Shown here one piece after another: positions 1 to 11,200 of a stretch of DNA of 64,000 nt. The translations under genes were made by a program, and so were the position numbers. Source of the stretch: Apis mellifera (taxonomy: Eukaryota; Arthropoda; Insecta; Hymenoptera; Apidae). The stretch covers positions 15,376,330 through 15,440,329 of the forward strand of contig NC_037648.1 of NCBI RefSeq assembly GCF_003254395.2, in the 5' to 3' direction. Numbering within the stretch: position 1 is the stretch's first letter; each line of letters starts with the position of its first letter. The notes under the pieces were generated by a model. It did no database searches and was not told the DNA's origin. It saw only the letters and a program-made list of their open reading frames with translations.

Positions 1-39
1 TTGTTTTTTTTTTTTATTTCTATATTTTTATCGCTTTCT

Positions 40-42
<3 letters not shown>

Positions 43-102
<60 letters not shown>
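43..102. repeat. (TA)n microsatellite
   Basis: About 30 uninterrupted TA units. A simple repeat of the kind common in bee intergenic DNA, with no other signal in it. Confidence 0.95.
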
Positions 103-104
<2 letters not shown>

Positions 105-1626
105 CATTTGACAGTCTGATAATTAGTGAGTTTGGAATTAATTAGACGTACACCGGAAATTCATAATTTCGTAATTATATTGAATTATATTCATTTTCGT
201 GATATTTATCATATTTTTATATTAATTTTAATCCAGGCAGCTTTTATAAGTTATGTTTGTTTCCTGATTTAAATTAATTAGCATTTATTATTTTATGTTG
301 TAAATACCATTAGTAGTTACGTTGAATTTAGGACGAATGATTGTGCCTGATAAAAAAGACAGCTGTGCTATATATTTTATATTTTATTATGCTTTAGAAT
401 ATTATTTGATATTATTGAAATTTTTAGATTTGCTAAATTGCGATAGAATGAAATTTTATTCAAATTTTTTTTTTTTTAAATTATCGTTACATTGCATTAT
501 ATGTATTATACTTATTCATTACATCATGATGTTGAAATTGATAAAATAATAATTTTAATAGATTCATTCTCTATGTTAGAACGAATCTCGTATGAATTGC
601 TGCTAAAAATAATAGAAATAATACGTTGCTAACAGTATTTTGTTATATAATATCAAGGATTTAACTTGTAATAACAGTATTTTCCTAGCATCGAATTAGA
701 TATCGTAAGTTCTCTAGCAATCAATATTAATTTTCTGACGGTAATAAAGCTTTACGATGAATCAAAAAGTTTAAGAATTATATGAAAAAAAAAAATTAAT
801 TTCTATTAGTAAAAATTTCGATATCAAAAAAGAGAATCGTAAAAGTTTGTAAATAGATATTTATATAATATTTTTTACACTTTATATAACATATTTTTTA
901 GTATAATGTTACTTATTTAAATTTTTTATTTTAAAAAGAACAATCATAATAATTCGTGAAGTTAAAAGATTTTGTAAGCGGAAATAAGAGCAAATTTTTG
1001 TATATACTAGAATCGAATTTTATAAAAAAGCATATTGTGCCTTACATCTTGCCTTTAGAAATTACTATTAAGATTAATTATTTATATATATATATACATA
1101 TATATGTATGCATATCAACATTTTCTGTACTTAATTTTTTCTTTTTTCTTTTTTTTTTTTAAATAAATATTCTGTAATATAAAAAATAGAATTTATTTTA
1201 CATATTTCAAGTCAAAGAAACTTCATTTATTATTCATGAATTAATTAATTTTAATTTGAATTTTAGTGATATTTCTAGTAAGTTATTTCTAGTGTAAAAT
1301 TCAAATATACAAGAACATTATAAAATTTATTTATTTTAATTAAGATATTAAAATCAATTAAATTACTATATATACTTGGCAATTGGAAAAAATATTAATC
1401 TGATTGGTTATTCTGATATATATAATTATAAAAATAAAGGTGTGTATTAACCAAGATTTTACATCTATCAAGTAATTTCACATGATAATAAACAAATGAA
1501 AAAACGAAATATAAAAAATATTAATATATTCGTGAGATATCTTTGGCGGATTAATTGTAAAGATAAAAACAAACACAAAGTTGTCGATTAAGATTTATTT
1601 ATTTAAATTATAAGCAAATTTGCATT

Positions 1627-1673
1627 AAATGAAGCGAGATGAAAAAGAGACTGTCTCCATTCTATCTTCATTA
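1627..1673. repeat. imperfect hairpin, copy 1
   Basis: An arm containing AATGAAGCGAGATG pairs imperfectly with a downstream arm containing CATTCTATCTTCATT, across an almost absent loop. It is preceded at about 1588 by AAGATTTATTTA. The same 12-mer precedes the second hairpin about 300 bases downstream, so the two may be copies of one small foldback element. Confidence 0.4.
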
Positions 1674-1919
1674 TATCGTCATGTATTTATTTAAAATTCT
1701 CTTTATCTAATGTAAATTAAATATATTTTTGTTACTTAATAAAATTCAACCAATATTTTTGTATATTGATTTTTTTATTTGTTTAGAATCAATTCAAAGA
1801 TATTCCACATATATTAATACTCATTTATACAAAGTACCTTTGAGGGATTGATTTCAGAGATCACAATAATAAAAGTTAATAAAAAAAATATCAGTATCAA
1901 GATTTATTTAGTGAAGTTT

Positions 1920-1997
1920 GCGTCGGATGAAAATGGACATAAAATGAGATATCTATATGATGGTATAAATCTATCTCACTTTATCTCCATCTAACGC
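1920..1997. repeat. imperfect hairpin, copy 2
   Basis: The left arm (1920-1952, GCGTCGGATG followed by CATAAAATGAGAT) pairs with the right arm (1970-1997), whose reverse complement reads GCGTTAGATGGAGATAAAGT then GAGAT. The loop is about 17 bases. AAGATTTATTTA lies just upstream, as in copy 1. It looks like a short non-autonomous inverted-repeat element, but no target-site duplication could be confirmed by eye. Confidence 0.4.
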
Positions 1998-2215
1998 TAA
2001 ATTCAATTGCTCTGTTTAATACTTCGTTTAATACAAACTTCAATTACTTATAACCAAACTTATTTATAACCAACATTTTTATTATATCAATTTGTGTTTG
2101 TGTAATCTCTAAAATCCAAGGAAATACTACGAATATATTAGTATTCTGTAAATACGTTATTAGTTTTCTTATCTTTATACTGTTTTAAGATCCAACTTAC
2201 CAACTTACGTATTGT

Positions 2216-3590
2216 ATGGATAAGAATGCTAGCATGTCTGTTCAAAATGCTATAGAAATATTCACAACTATTATGCGTTCCTTAAATACGGTCGATAAAC
2301 AAGTATTTTTATCATTTATTGCTGATAATTGGAAACCTCAAGAAATAAAGATTCAATCTGTTTCAAATGGTATATATAACATACTAATGCAATATATACA
2401 ATGATAAGTCATGGTATTAGTGAATAACAAACACGAGAATACAAACCAAATTTTTTTCTAGATAATTGTCATAAAGAATGTAGTTTGCAGGAAAAAAAAT
2501 TAAATGAAATAAAAAAAATTATTATTGATATCAAAAATAGAATACCATTTGATGGTATATTTCCATCAGAACACATTGTACCACCAATAATTGGAGAGGT
2601 CTGCTATTTTAAAAATAGATAAAACTTATATTTTTATTTTTTTATATATTTCAAAAGATGTCATAAGTTCCATAACTCTGCAGAATTCAGACTGTGATAA
2701 TAAATCAACAAAACATATTGATGCTTTTCTTTATGATGATGAAGAAGTAGATGAACTTATAGAAAAGGGAGAATTGAATAATTTATATTGTTCCGACTGT
2801 GGATCTACTAATGTAAAACAATATAGTAAGAAAAAATCAATTATTTTTTTTAATTATACATATATATATTTTTTTAATTATTGTTTGATTAAAATCAAAT
2901 GATTTTGATTTTAGATATTATATCACATTCCATGTCAGTATCTGATATGTTGTATATATTTCATATTTTACCATGTTTGAAAGAAAAAATTATACTCGAT
3001 ATAGGATCTCGATTGGGTGCTGTTTTATATGGAGTAATTATTTCTTTTTCTTTTTTTTGTTGAAATAAATATTTATTAAACAAGTATATTATAAGTAATT
3101 AGTTATTAAACAAATATATTAAGTAAGTATATTATAATTATTTAAATTCTTATTTTTTATATAGGCACACATATTTACATCTGCCAAAAAAATCATTGGA
3201 GTTGAAATGAATAAAGAACTTTGTTCATTACAATGTGATATAGTAAATAAATATAATATGAATGATCGTATTGAAATTGTGAATAAAAGAATTGAGATGT
3301 GTCCTGATATAATACAGAAGAGTGATATAATCATTATGAACAATCCATTTGAGTTTTATGTTTCAGAATTAGAACATACAAAAATTTGGAAGTTTTTGAA
3401 AACTAACATTCAAAGTGGAACAATTCTAATTACTAAGCCATCTATTGAAATTACTTTCAAATATTTAAAAACTGAAATAATACTAGATAAATGGGTAAAA
3501 TCTTACAAATCAAAAAAATATAAAAAAGAATCTCAAATATTTATAAAATCAACTGAAAATCCAGATATTAAATTTTATGAAGTATTATAA
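2216..3590 (+). CDS. zinc-ribbon / class I SAM methyltransferase-like protein, function unknown
   Basis: Five coding exons (2216-2369, 2462-2554, 2658-2825, 2915-3033, 3165-3590) join in frame to give 319 residues. The start is the first ATG of the open frame. The N-terminal third is helical and charged. A zinc-ribbon-like knuckle Y-C-S-D-C-G-S lies near residue 128. The C-terminal half has Rossmann methyltransferase features: motif I LDIGSRLGAVLYG, an acidic motif II ending (IIGVEMN), and a motif IV-like IIMNNPFEF that resembles the N/D-P-P-F of amino-methyltransferases. I do not recognise the family by name. The donor at 2554/2555 is inferred: a GT at 2599 would otherwise end exon 2 out of frame. 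SAM binding is likely; substrate and partner are unknown. Confidence 0.75.
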
Positions 3591-4408
3591 AAATACAAAA
3601 AATTGTAAATATATAAATATCATATAATACAATATATTATTTAAATTTATTTAGAAAACCATTATTTTATAGAACAAAAAAATAAAGTGAACTGATTAAA
3701 AAATTCCACAAATTATATATACATATATTATATGATTGATATTAAAAATAATTATCTATATGTTACATATTTATTTCTTATATTTTTTTTATCTTTAATA
3801 TCCATTATATCCTATTATACGAAATTAATGATAAACTCATCTAATTAAAAAATTATTTTGTTAAAGAAATCTTTCTCTAATGATGGTCATTAAAATCCGA
3901 AATTCGGTTTCTCTGAAATAATATAAAAACAATTTCGAAAAAATATAATGACATAATAAAGAGATTAAAAAGAAAAAAAATATAGTTAAAATGGTTCTTG
4001 CGTCAATTGTAGGTGAAAAGCTTCCCTTTTAGAGACCGATTTTAATGCAATAAAATCCCCCTCTCTTTATACAGGAACTGAAATATAGGTAGTTACCGCG
4101 GAGTGGTCAAGTTCAAATCTTGAGTTCAGTCGGCCATCAGCTACGATTGACGTACAGTTATTTCATATATAGCTTTTCTCAATTATTACAATTAAAAATT
4201 AATATTCGTGAAGCAAAAACAATGAACATTCATAACATCCAATCGATTTACTTAAATTTTAATTTAAAAGCTAGATTGTTCTGTGGTCTAAATGTGTTCA
4301 AAATTAATTATGAAAAATGATTTTCATACATAAAAATTTTCTGTTGCATTTTTATATTAATTTTACGCTAATTTTTATTAAAATTGTTAATTATTTTTAT
4401 GTTATCAG
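3591..4408. other. AT-rich intergenic DNA
   Basis: Holds the 3' end of the preceding gene (AATAAA-like motifs near 3680) and a slightly less AT-rich patch at 3990-4150 containing TTCAGTCGG, a match to the arthropod TCAGT initiator. It could be an upstream promoter for the kinase gene, but nothing proves this. Confidence 0.4.
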
Positions 4409-4447
4409 TCGCAAATAAAATGCAGAGTATAACATCAAAATGGACAG
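4409..4447 (+). CDS. candidate 39-base micro-exon with start codon, alternative 5' end of the IP3 kinase
   Basis: A good acceptor (TTTTTATGTTATCAG) and a near-perfect donor (CAG|GTAAGA) enclose 39 bases. Within it ATG at 4420 opens nine codons, M-Q-S-I-T-S-K-W-T, and ends in phase 1. The kinase exon starting at 7657 accepts phase 1, so direct joining would read ...KWTGWDGSNM in frame and skip the exon that begins at 6347. This is an inference from splice signals and phase only. The exon might instead be untranslated or spurious. Confidence 0.35.
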
Positions 4448-6346
4448 GTAAGAATTGTATAATAACATTAAAAACTTATAATGACATATATCTTTTATTT
4501 TAAATTGTATGCATGCTATGTAATAATATGGATTATGCATGAATGAATGTAGTAATTTTTGATATTCTGTACTTATAAAATCATTTTTAATTTGATTGTA
4601 AATTTATCAAATTGTATCCTATTATTTGTGAAAAATTAATATGAACAAATTATGATAATATGTTTATTTATTGGTACGAATTGTTAGCCTTGGATTAATT
4701 CTGCAAATTTGCAAAAAATTGTCAAAAATATATTTTAGATTTCTTTGATTTATAAAAATAATAAAATATTATCCTATATTCTTCACTGAATTTTTTTAAC
4801 AAATTGTTTTTTTATTTTAAAAAAAGCAAATAAAAAATCAAAAATATTTTTTTTATTATTATCATTTCTTTTTATAAATATTCTATTATTGCCATTCATT
4901 AAATATAAAATATGAATATTTATGATTAAATGGTGATTATTATTTTACAATAATAATTTTATATTATTTTACAATAATAATAAATTATATTAAAAAAATA
5001 TAAAATACACATTGAAATTATTCTTTGTTTTTTACTATTCTTTTTCAGACTTCAAAATTTTACTCACATGTTAAATCTTATTTTTTTTAATAATAAAAAA
5101 ATATTACAGATTTTATATTTTAATCTTATTTTTTTGTAAACGTTTATCATTATATGTAAATAACAGTCATTCTTGATCTATAAAAAATAATACGTGGGTG
5201 ATAAAAGAAGACAATGATAGAAAAAAATTCACTGCTCATTATTCTGTACATGGTTACTTCGTAGAATGAACACAGAGTCGAACGAAACACAGTAGCAGCA
5301 CAGATAGGCTCAAGTGGCCAAGGGGCACTTGAACTGACGAGATAATGGACCGATTGTCGAGAAAGAGAAAGAATCAAACGATACCGAGCACTATGCGTGA
5401 TGGTTGTTGCAATGCAATCGTGATCATTATCGCACTTTCTTGTTTCTTTACTTCCAATGACGCACTTGTGACGTCAATCGAAAGAGCAAGAAGCAACCCT
5501 GGCATGTCTTCTGTGCATCTTTCTCTTCACATTTCTTCGACCCGGATATACGTTCCTTTGTTTTGTTTCCTAATTTGTTCTTTGATTCTTCCTGCGATAT
5601 CTATTTTTTTTAAAAAATAACTTTTGTGCATAAATAAATATATCATTGTAAAAATGTTATTGACAAAATATTTCATTATAATCAGATTATTAATATTTAA
5701 TAATCTGATATTATATTATCAAAGATATTAAATTATTATGTTTATTATTGTTGTAAATTAATGAAAAACTAAATAAACAACAGATATCAAAATAAAATCA
5801 TTTTATAAAAAAAATATAATGTATAATTATGAGATTAGATAAGAGTTTATGATGGTATGACATTAAACAAATTTATATTGCTTGAAAAATACAGGTATAA
5901 AAGTAGTTTGTTGTACTTTTATGTATAGTCTCCAATGTATGAAATGAGGTCATTAAATAAATATATAATATATAAAATATAATAAATATATAATTAATAA
6001 TAATAATAATTCAAATAATATTTTTTATATGTGCAAATCAATTAGCATATTGATTATAATATATTATAATCATAAACATATTATAAAGGCAATTATTATA
6101 AAAATGAAAAAATTGTAACAAGTCGTATTATTTATACATTTTTTAATTTCGAATTATATTTTTTTTTTATTTTAGTCAAATATTTATATTAAACGATGTC
6201 ATCAGCGTAAATCGATTGTAAACCAACATTGAATATAATGAAAAATTTGCTAAATGAAAAACTAAATATTCCAAAGTTTATGAATTTAGTATATATATTC
6301 TATAATGATAAAAATGAGATTCTATATATTCAAAATTTGTTTATAA
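4448..6346. other. intergenic or 5' intronic DNA before the first large kinase exon
   Basis: Mostly AT-rich. A GC-richer block at 5230-5560 contains a perfect CRE and a 91-codon ATG frame (5345-5620) with two hydrophobic stretches. I do not accept that frame as a gene without transcript support. A perfect 13-base inverted repeat with a 3-base loop sits at 5681-5709, and a 22-base AT palindrome at about 6050-6071. Confidence 0.4.
5469..5476. promoter_or_regulatory. perfect cAMP response element
   Basis: TGACGTCA, the full palindromic CREB/ATF site, inside a GC-richer block upstream of the longest kinase 5' exon. Site identity is certain; function is inferred. Confidence 0.5.
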
Positions 6347-8293
6347 ATGAAAGAAGAAACAAAGAAAAAAATGATACTAGTTCAGAAGATTAATTTTTTT
6401 AAGTCGAATTGCGGTCTATTATTCAAATCGGATCAGTTGATCAAGTTACATCTTCCATCTAGCTCTCACGTGGTTCGTGGAATCGAACATGGCGGCCTCT
6501 ACTATCATCAACGCCGCAGCCGCGATTGGTTCAGAATCAGTGCGGGATGTGTCTCTCGTATTTCAAATCGAATATCGCGCAACCGAGTGTTGTTGAGAGG
6601 ACAATGCATATCCTCTCGACGAAACGGTCGACATAACGTTCATTCCTTGGCATTTGGAGCGATACAATTAAGACAGCTGTTAAAAAGACAGTTGTGTGAA
6701 AAGCGAAAAGAAGTATCGATCATCACAGAAGACTCATCTCGGAAGCAAACCATTGACCCATTGTCCTCGAACACGCAAATTACACGAAAACGACGCGTCG
6801 GCATTGTGGAGAATCAGTACGCGGTTGAGAATAACACCGGTTCATCACTATGCGATTTAGTGCAAGGTTTAGAACGATTATTCGATGAGAAAAACGCTGG
6901 AAATAACAAAATTACGATGAAGTCAAAGAAAGAACAAAATGCTGAGGAGGATATCGTTGATCCTGTCGAGGAAAACGAAACGTACGACGAATTTGACACA
7001 ATTAGGATACCGATAGTGCGGTCCTTAAGTAAGAGTCCGCCGAATGATGAAGGTATTGAGACGGATTCGGATCGAAGAAAAGGATCGATAGCCCGTTGCT
7101 GGAGTCTCGATTCGACGGCGGCCAGTGACGAAGATATATCGCTGACCACGCACCAACAGAAACGACACAAACTACGTGTTACTAGATGCTATAGTTCCGA
7201 TAGTGCTGTGTTGAGCGACGAGGATCAAATAAAAGGTGAGGAGGATGATATGCCACTAGTTGCTCTTTTTAGTACATTAAAAGAGGAGGGGAGAATTCGT
7301 TGAAAACACAATCCTGATTACGCATGCTATGTCAACATCATTGTCCTTTTTCTTTTTTTTTTTGCCTTACGTATCTTTTGTTTTATTGACCTGTTTAATA
7401 AGGATATAATTAAAATTCTTTTATCAAAAATATAGAAATACATGTAAATTTTTTTTTTTTTGCTATATATAAATTCTTTTAATACTAATATACTTCTAAT
7501 ATCTCTATAGATGAAATTTAAAATTCTAAGAATTTTTAAAGAGAATTTTCTAAAATTTTCATACAAAATATATTTTTATATTTATAAATTGAAGAAAGAT
7601 TATTTTTTAAAAATTGAATATATTATAAGTTGAAATTTATGAAAAACTTTTTCCAGGATGGGATGGTTCAAATATGGTAGAAGGAAACGAATCAGATCAT
7701 AATGATGGAAGACTTAGATATTGGAGAACACCAAGTGTAGTTGTCAGTGATTATTCTGATTATTCATATTTAGATGAAAAACTAGAAAGAAATGATCTTG
7801 ATCTTGAAAAATATGAAGGGATCAGTAGTACTCCTAGCCAAGCAAGCAGTTGCTCTTGCTTAGATTGTGATGAAATCCGTGAATCTTTGGATACACAGTT
7901 CCTACAAGTCTGTCGTAGTAGAAGACATTCAGACTCCTGTTGTTTGTGCCTTGATTCTATGAATGCTGTTATAAGGTATTTATTTTTATATTCCTTTATC
8001 CTTTTGTGTTAGAGTTTAACAATTTATTAACATAAATATTATTTAGAAACTTCAATGAATCTGAAAATAGAAGAAATTCTTGCCTGGGTTCCACTGAAAC
8101 TTATTATTCCAAGCACAATACACAACAATTTACACAATATATACCAGAAAGTTCTTCAAATTTACAAGAAAAGACGAAAATTGATCTTTTGGAAATTCCA
8201 CCTATACGAAAAATTTCAGATTGTTCCACTACATCTAGTCTTAGCGGAGATGAGTCAGATGTTGTTGAACTACAACCAGTCAAATCTTCCAAA
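6347..8293 (+). CDS. IP3K: IP3 kinase isoform-A specific exons (three exons)
   Basis: Exons 6347-7235, 7657-7975 and 8047-8293 encode about 485 residues rich in Ser, Asp, Glu and Arg, with no folded domain. Residues 250 and 280 begin two copies of an R-C-[WY]-S-x-D-S-x-x-x-S-D-E-D motif, plausible phosphorylation or 14-3-3 sites. The second exon has a C-S-C-x-x-C cluster (about 7850-7872). The donor AAA|GTAAGTG at 8294 leaves phase 0, matching the shared exon at 21204. The joins are strong; the first codon is not settled. Confidence 0.75.
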
Positions 8294-11200
8294 GTAAGTG
8301 TTAGAATTAAAAAAATATTATTATTCGTTGTAAACTTTTTATAAAAAAATTAAGAAACGAACGATCATAACAATCATTTTCGAGAAACAAATTTATATTC
8401 AAATTCTTTATTTTACGCAATAATTTATTTTGAAAAAAACTTATTTATTAAATTAAATGTCGATAGTCTAAGACTATTTTAATTATTATTTTAAGAAAGA
8501 AATTGCAAGAGAGAAAATTCGATGAGTAAAATTTATACAAAAGGAATGTTTTCTGACGTATTTCCATTTGAAAAATATTAATATTTCAACGTTAAAGCAA
8601 AAGAAAAAGTCTATATTTAATTTGTCATATCGCTGTTAAGTTACATTGTTTTCTCTCAAACAAGCGCGTAATTTATCTTGCGCAATGTCATATTTCTTGC
8701 GCTCCACTTTGCGAACAAATAGACTGTTCATTCGTCAAGAAGGTACAGAATTCATCTCAATAATGTGTCCTATTTATAAAATATTAATGAACTGAAAAAA
8801 AACTTGTTTTATCTATTATATTTATCTTTTATGTTTCTTGAACAGTGTTTCATTTTTCTATTTTTAATTATTTCTTTTTGTAGCTTTGAAATTTATCTTA
8901 AGAAAGTAATAATTGTTTTAATATAAAAGAAGATAAAGATTTCGAATTATTATTTTTGGGAAAATATACATAACTGTTAAAAATCTTACATTATAGCGAT
9001 CTTTTGATTGCAAATTCTAATTGAATTGATTGATTCACGTAAGACTGTAACAATCGGAGGAATATTTTTTATATAACTATTGGAATCTGTTATGCATATC
9101 TTTTCTTTTGTGTGTACATACAAACATGCATACTTATCTTTATTAACCCAGGCATTTAACATACGGATCAACCTGTTTACAAACTCGTTATACACGTGTA
9201 TATACGTTCACTTTGTGTATATCAATTCATTGTATGGATTCCGCCGATGTCTATATAACATAGAATGGAATGCAACATTTATAGGTATTGTTTTTTTTGT
9301 TTATAAAATTTTAAATATATATTTTTGAATGACTTTTAAAAAAAAGTAATCCTGTATTTATAATAATTAAATATTTCATTAAATTTATCTTCATATCTTG
9401 AAGATTATTTTGAATTAAATTTTTGATTGGTTTGAATCAATCATAATCTCATGAATTTTCTATCAAGAATCCTTTCATTAACACTTCAGTTAATGTTTTA
9501 AAAAAAATCAATATTTTAAAAATACTATCAGTGATATAATTCATTATCTTGTGTAGAAAGGAAAAAACAATTCAAATATTACCGTTTATAAATTTTATAC
9601 ACTGTTTTATAATTCTTTACAAATATATACTTTTTTTCTAAATTTTTATTTTACACTTACAGTTTTAAGTAGTTTTCATCCTCCTCCATTGATGCAATTT
9701 CAATTTTTCTTGCTCAGATCATCGACAAGCATAGAGAAATAATCCAATTTAAAAGATAAAGCGAAACGAAATTTTTACTTTCATAAATATCATATTCTAT
9801 TCTCGTCGTCGTATTCACTTGTAAAAATGTAAGCCAATACATCTCTTCAGTCAGCTGTGGTAATTCGACTGGCCGTGGTAATAGGGATCAGTCAGTTGGA
9901 ATCAGTGATAGCGGTTAGTCAGTCGGTGGCACTGCTTTCCAAGGGATCTGTCGGCCAGTGTCAGCAACGGTGGATAGAACATTAAATGGCTCATTGCCAT
10001 TGTCAAAATGTGAGGTGCACGATTTCAGGATTCAAAGCTGAATTGCTATGAATCGGAGATATTGTCGTGGCCTCGTTCATTTTTAATTATTATAGGGGGA
10101 ATCATTCAATTTTATCCAGAAAGTGATCGATAAAAGAAGATATCTGTGTATTTACGGAAGAAAAAAAATATAATTCCAGTGAAAGTGGAGAAGCAGTTGT
10201 TCGACTCGATGGAAGTGAATTGTGATTTAAATAAACTTTGTATATTGTATGTGCATATGAGATAATTGGAATCAAGTGAAGATATTTTGGATATTTTTAA
10301 CGTGTTACATGGTTCAATATATATTCCAGTAGGAAAAAGAAAGGAGGATCATTTTCTGCCAATGCATTCGTTATTTTCGATGTCTTCGATGAGATCGAAG
10401 AAAATCTAGAGATTTTTCTTTTCTGCAAGACTTTTTTGTTACAAGAAAGAATCCCTATAAAACTTGAAATTTCTAGCAAAGCGAACAGCAAATTGTTCCT
10501 TCTTTGTATATAACAAAAAGTTTTTCTTTTAAAATCGTCGAACGAAAATTATATTATTTCTCGCGATGTTATCTTTTATTCTGGACTATATAACAATCTG
10601 AAACAATTAATTTTCAGGGGGGAGAAAGCAAAAGAGGTAAAACGTGTGTATTTGTGTAGATTTTTCACGTAGATGTCGCCTAGTGAATCTTAACCTTATT
10701 TATACTAAACTTGATTCATCAGGTTGTCATCGGATAAAAATCAAAACTCTTATTTTATGAGACAAAAATTTATCAGAAAACTGTTATGTGATAAAACATT
10801 CAGCGATATCTTGATAGTCATAACGGTGAACAGTCAGTTTCTCGTTTATTTACGCTGCAAAAGCAGTTATGCGACCCAACGTGTTCTTCTTTGCTTGCAA
10901 TGAAGATTTTGTGCAGTAATAATTATACCCGCGTGTTGATACACGTGAGGAGGAAACATCATCGATTTCGCCGATACGTAAAGTGCAAAAAACATTTGGT
11001 GAACTTGTTAAAAATTGATCTTGAAGGAGATTGTAATCTTAAGGAGATATTTCGTAAGAATTATCGTAAGGTATTTGTAAATTTTTTTGTCATTTTTAGT
11101 GATTTATGATATTTAATAGTTCGAGTGATCGTATACAAGAGATAAAATAATATTTTTAAAATAAACGTATATCTTAAATTTTGTTAAATATTCTAAAAGA

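Larger units (their letters stand above)
103..2215. other. AT-rich intergenic DNA upstream of the methyltransferase-like gene
   Basis: No supportable gene. Open frames here are short, AT-biased and lack splice-consistent extensions. The only structure I see is two diverged imperfect hairpins (listed separately). The last 100 bases must hold the promoter of the following gene, but no clear TATA or initiator stands out. Confidence 0.6.

Noticed and set aside
4095..4140. tRNA-like stretch with a GTTCAAATC B-box resemblance
   Set aside because: The A-box-like segment lies only about 15 bases before it, there is no anticodon arm, and no acceptor stem pairs. Not a tRNA.
5345..5620. 91-codon ATG frame as a gene
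   Set aside because: Hydrophobic segments end in Phe/Lys-rich, AT-driven sequence; there is no splice extension and no family resemblance. Kept only as part of a finding.
8055..8297. 80-codon + frame and 62-codon - frame over the third isoform-A exon
   Set aside because: Both are shadows; the phase-correct frame entering at 8047 is the coding one.
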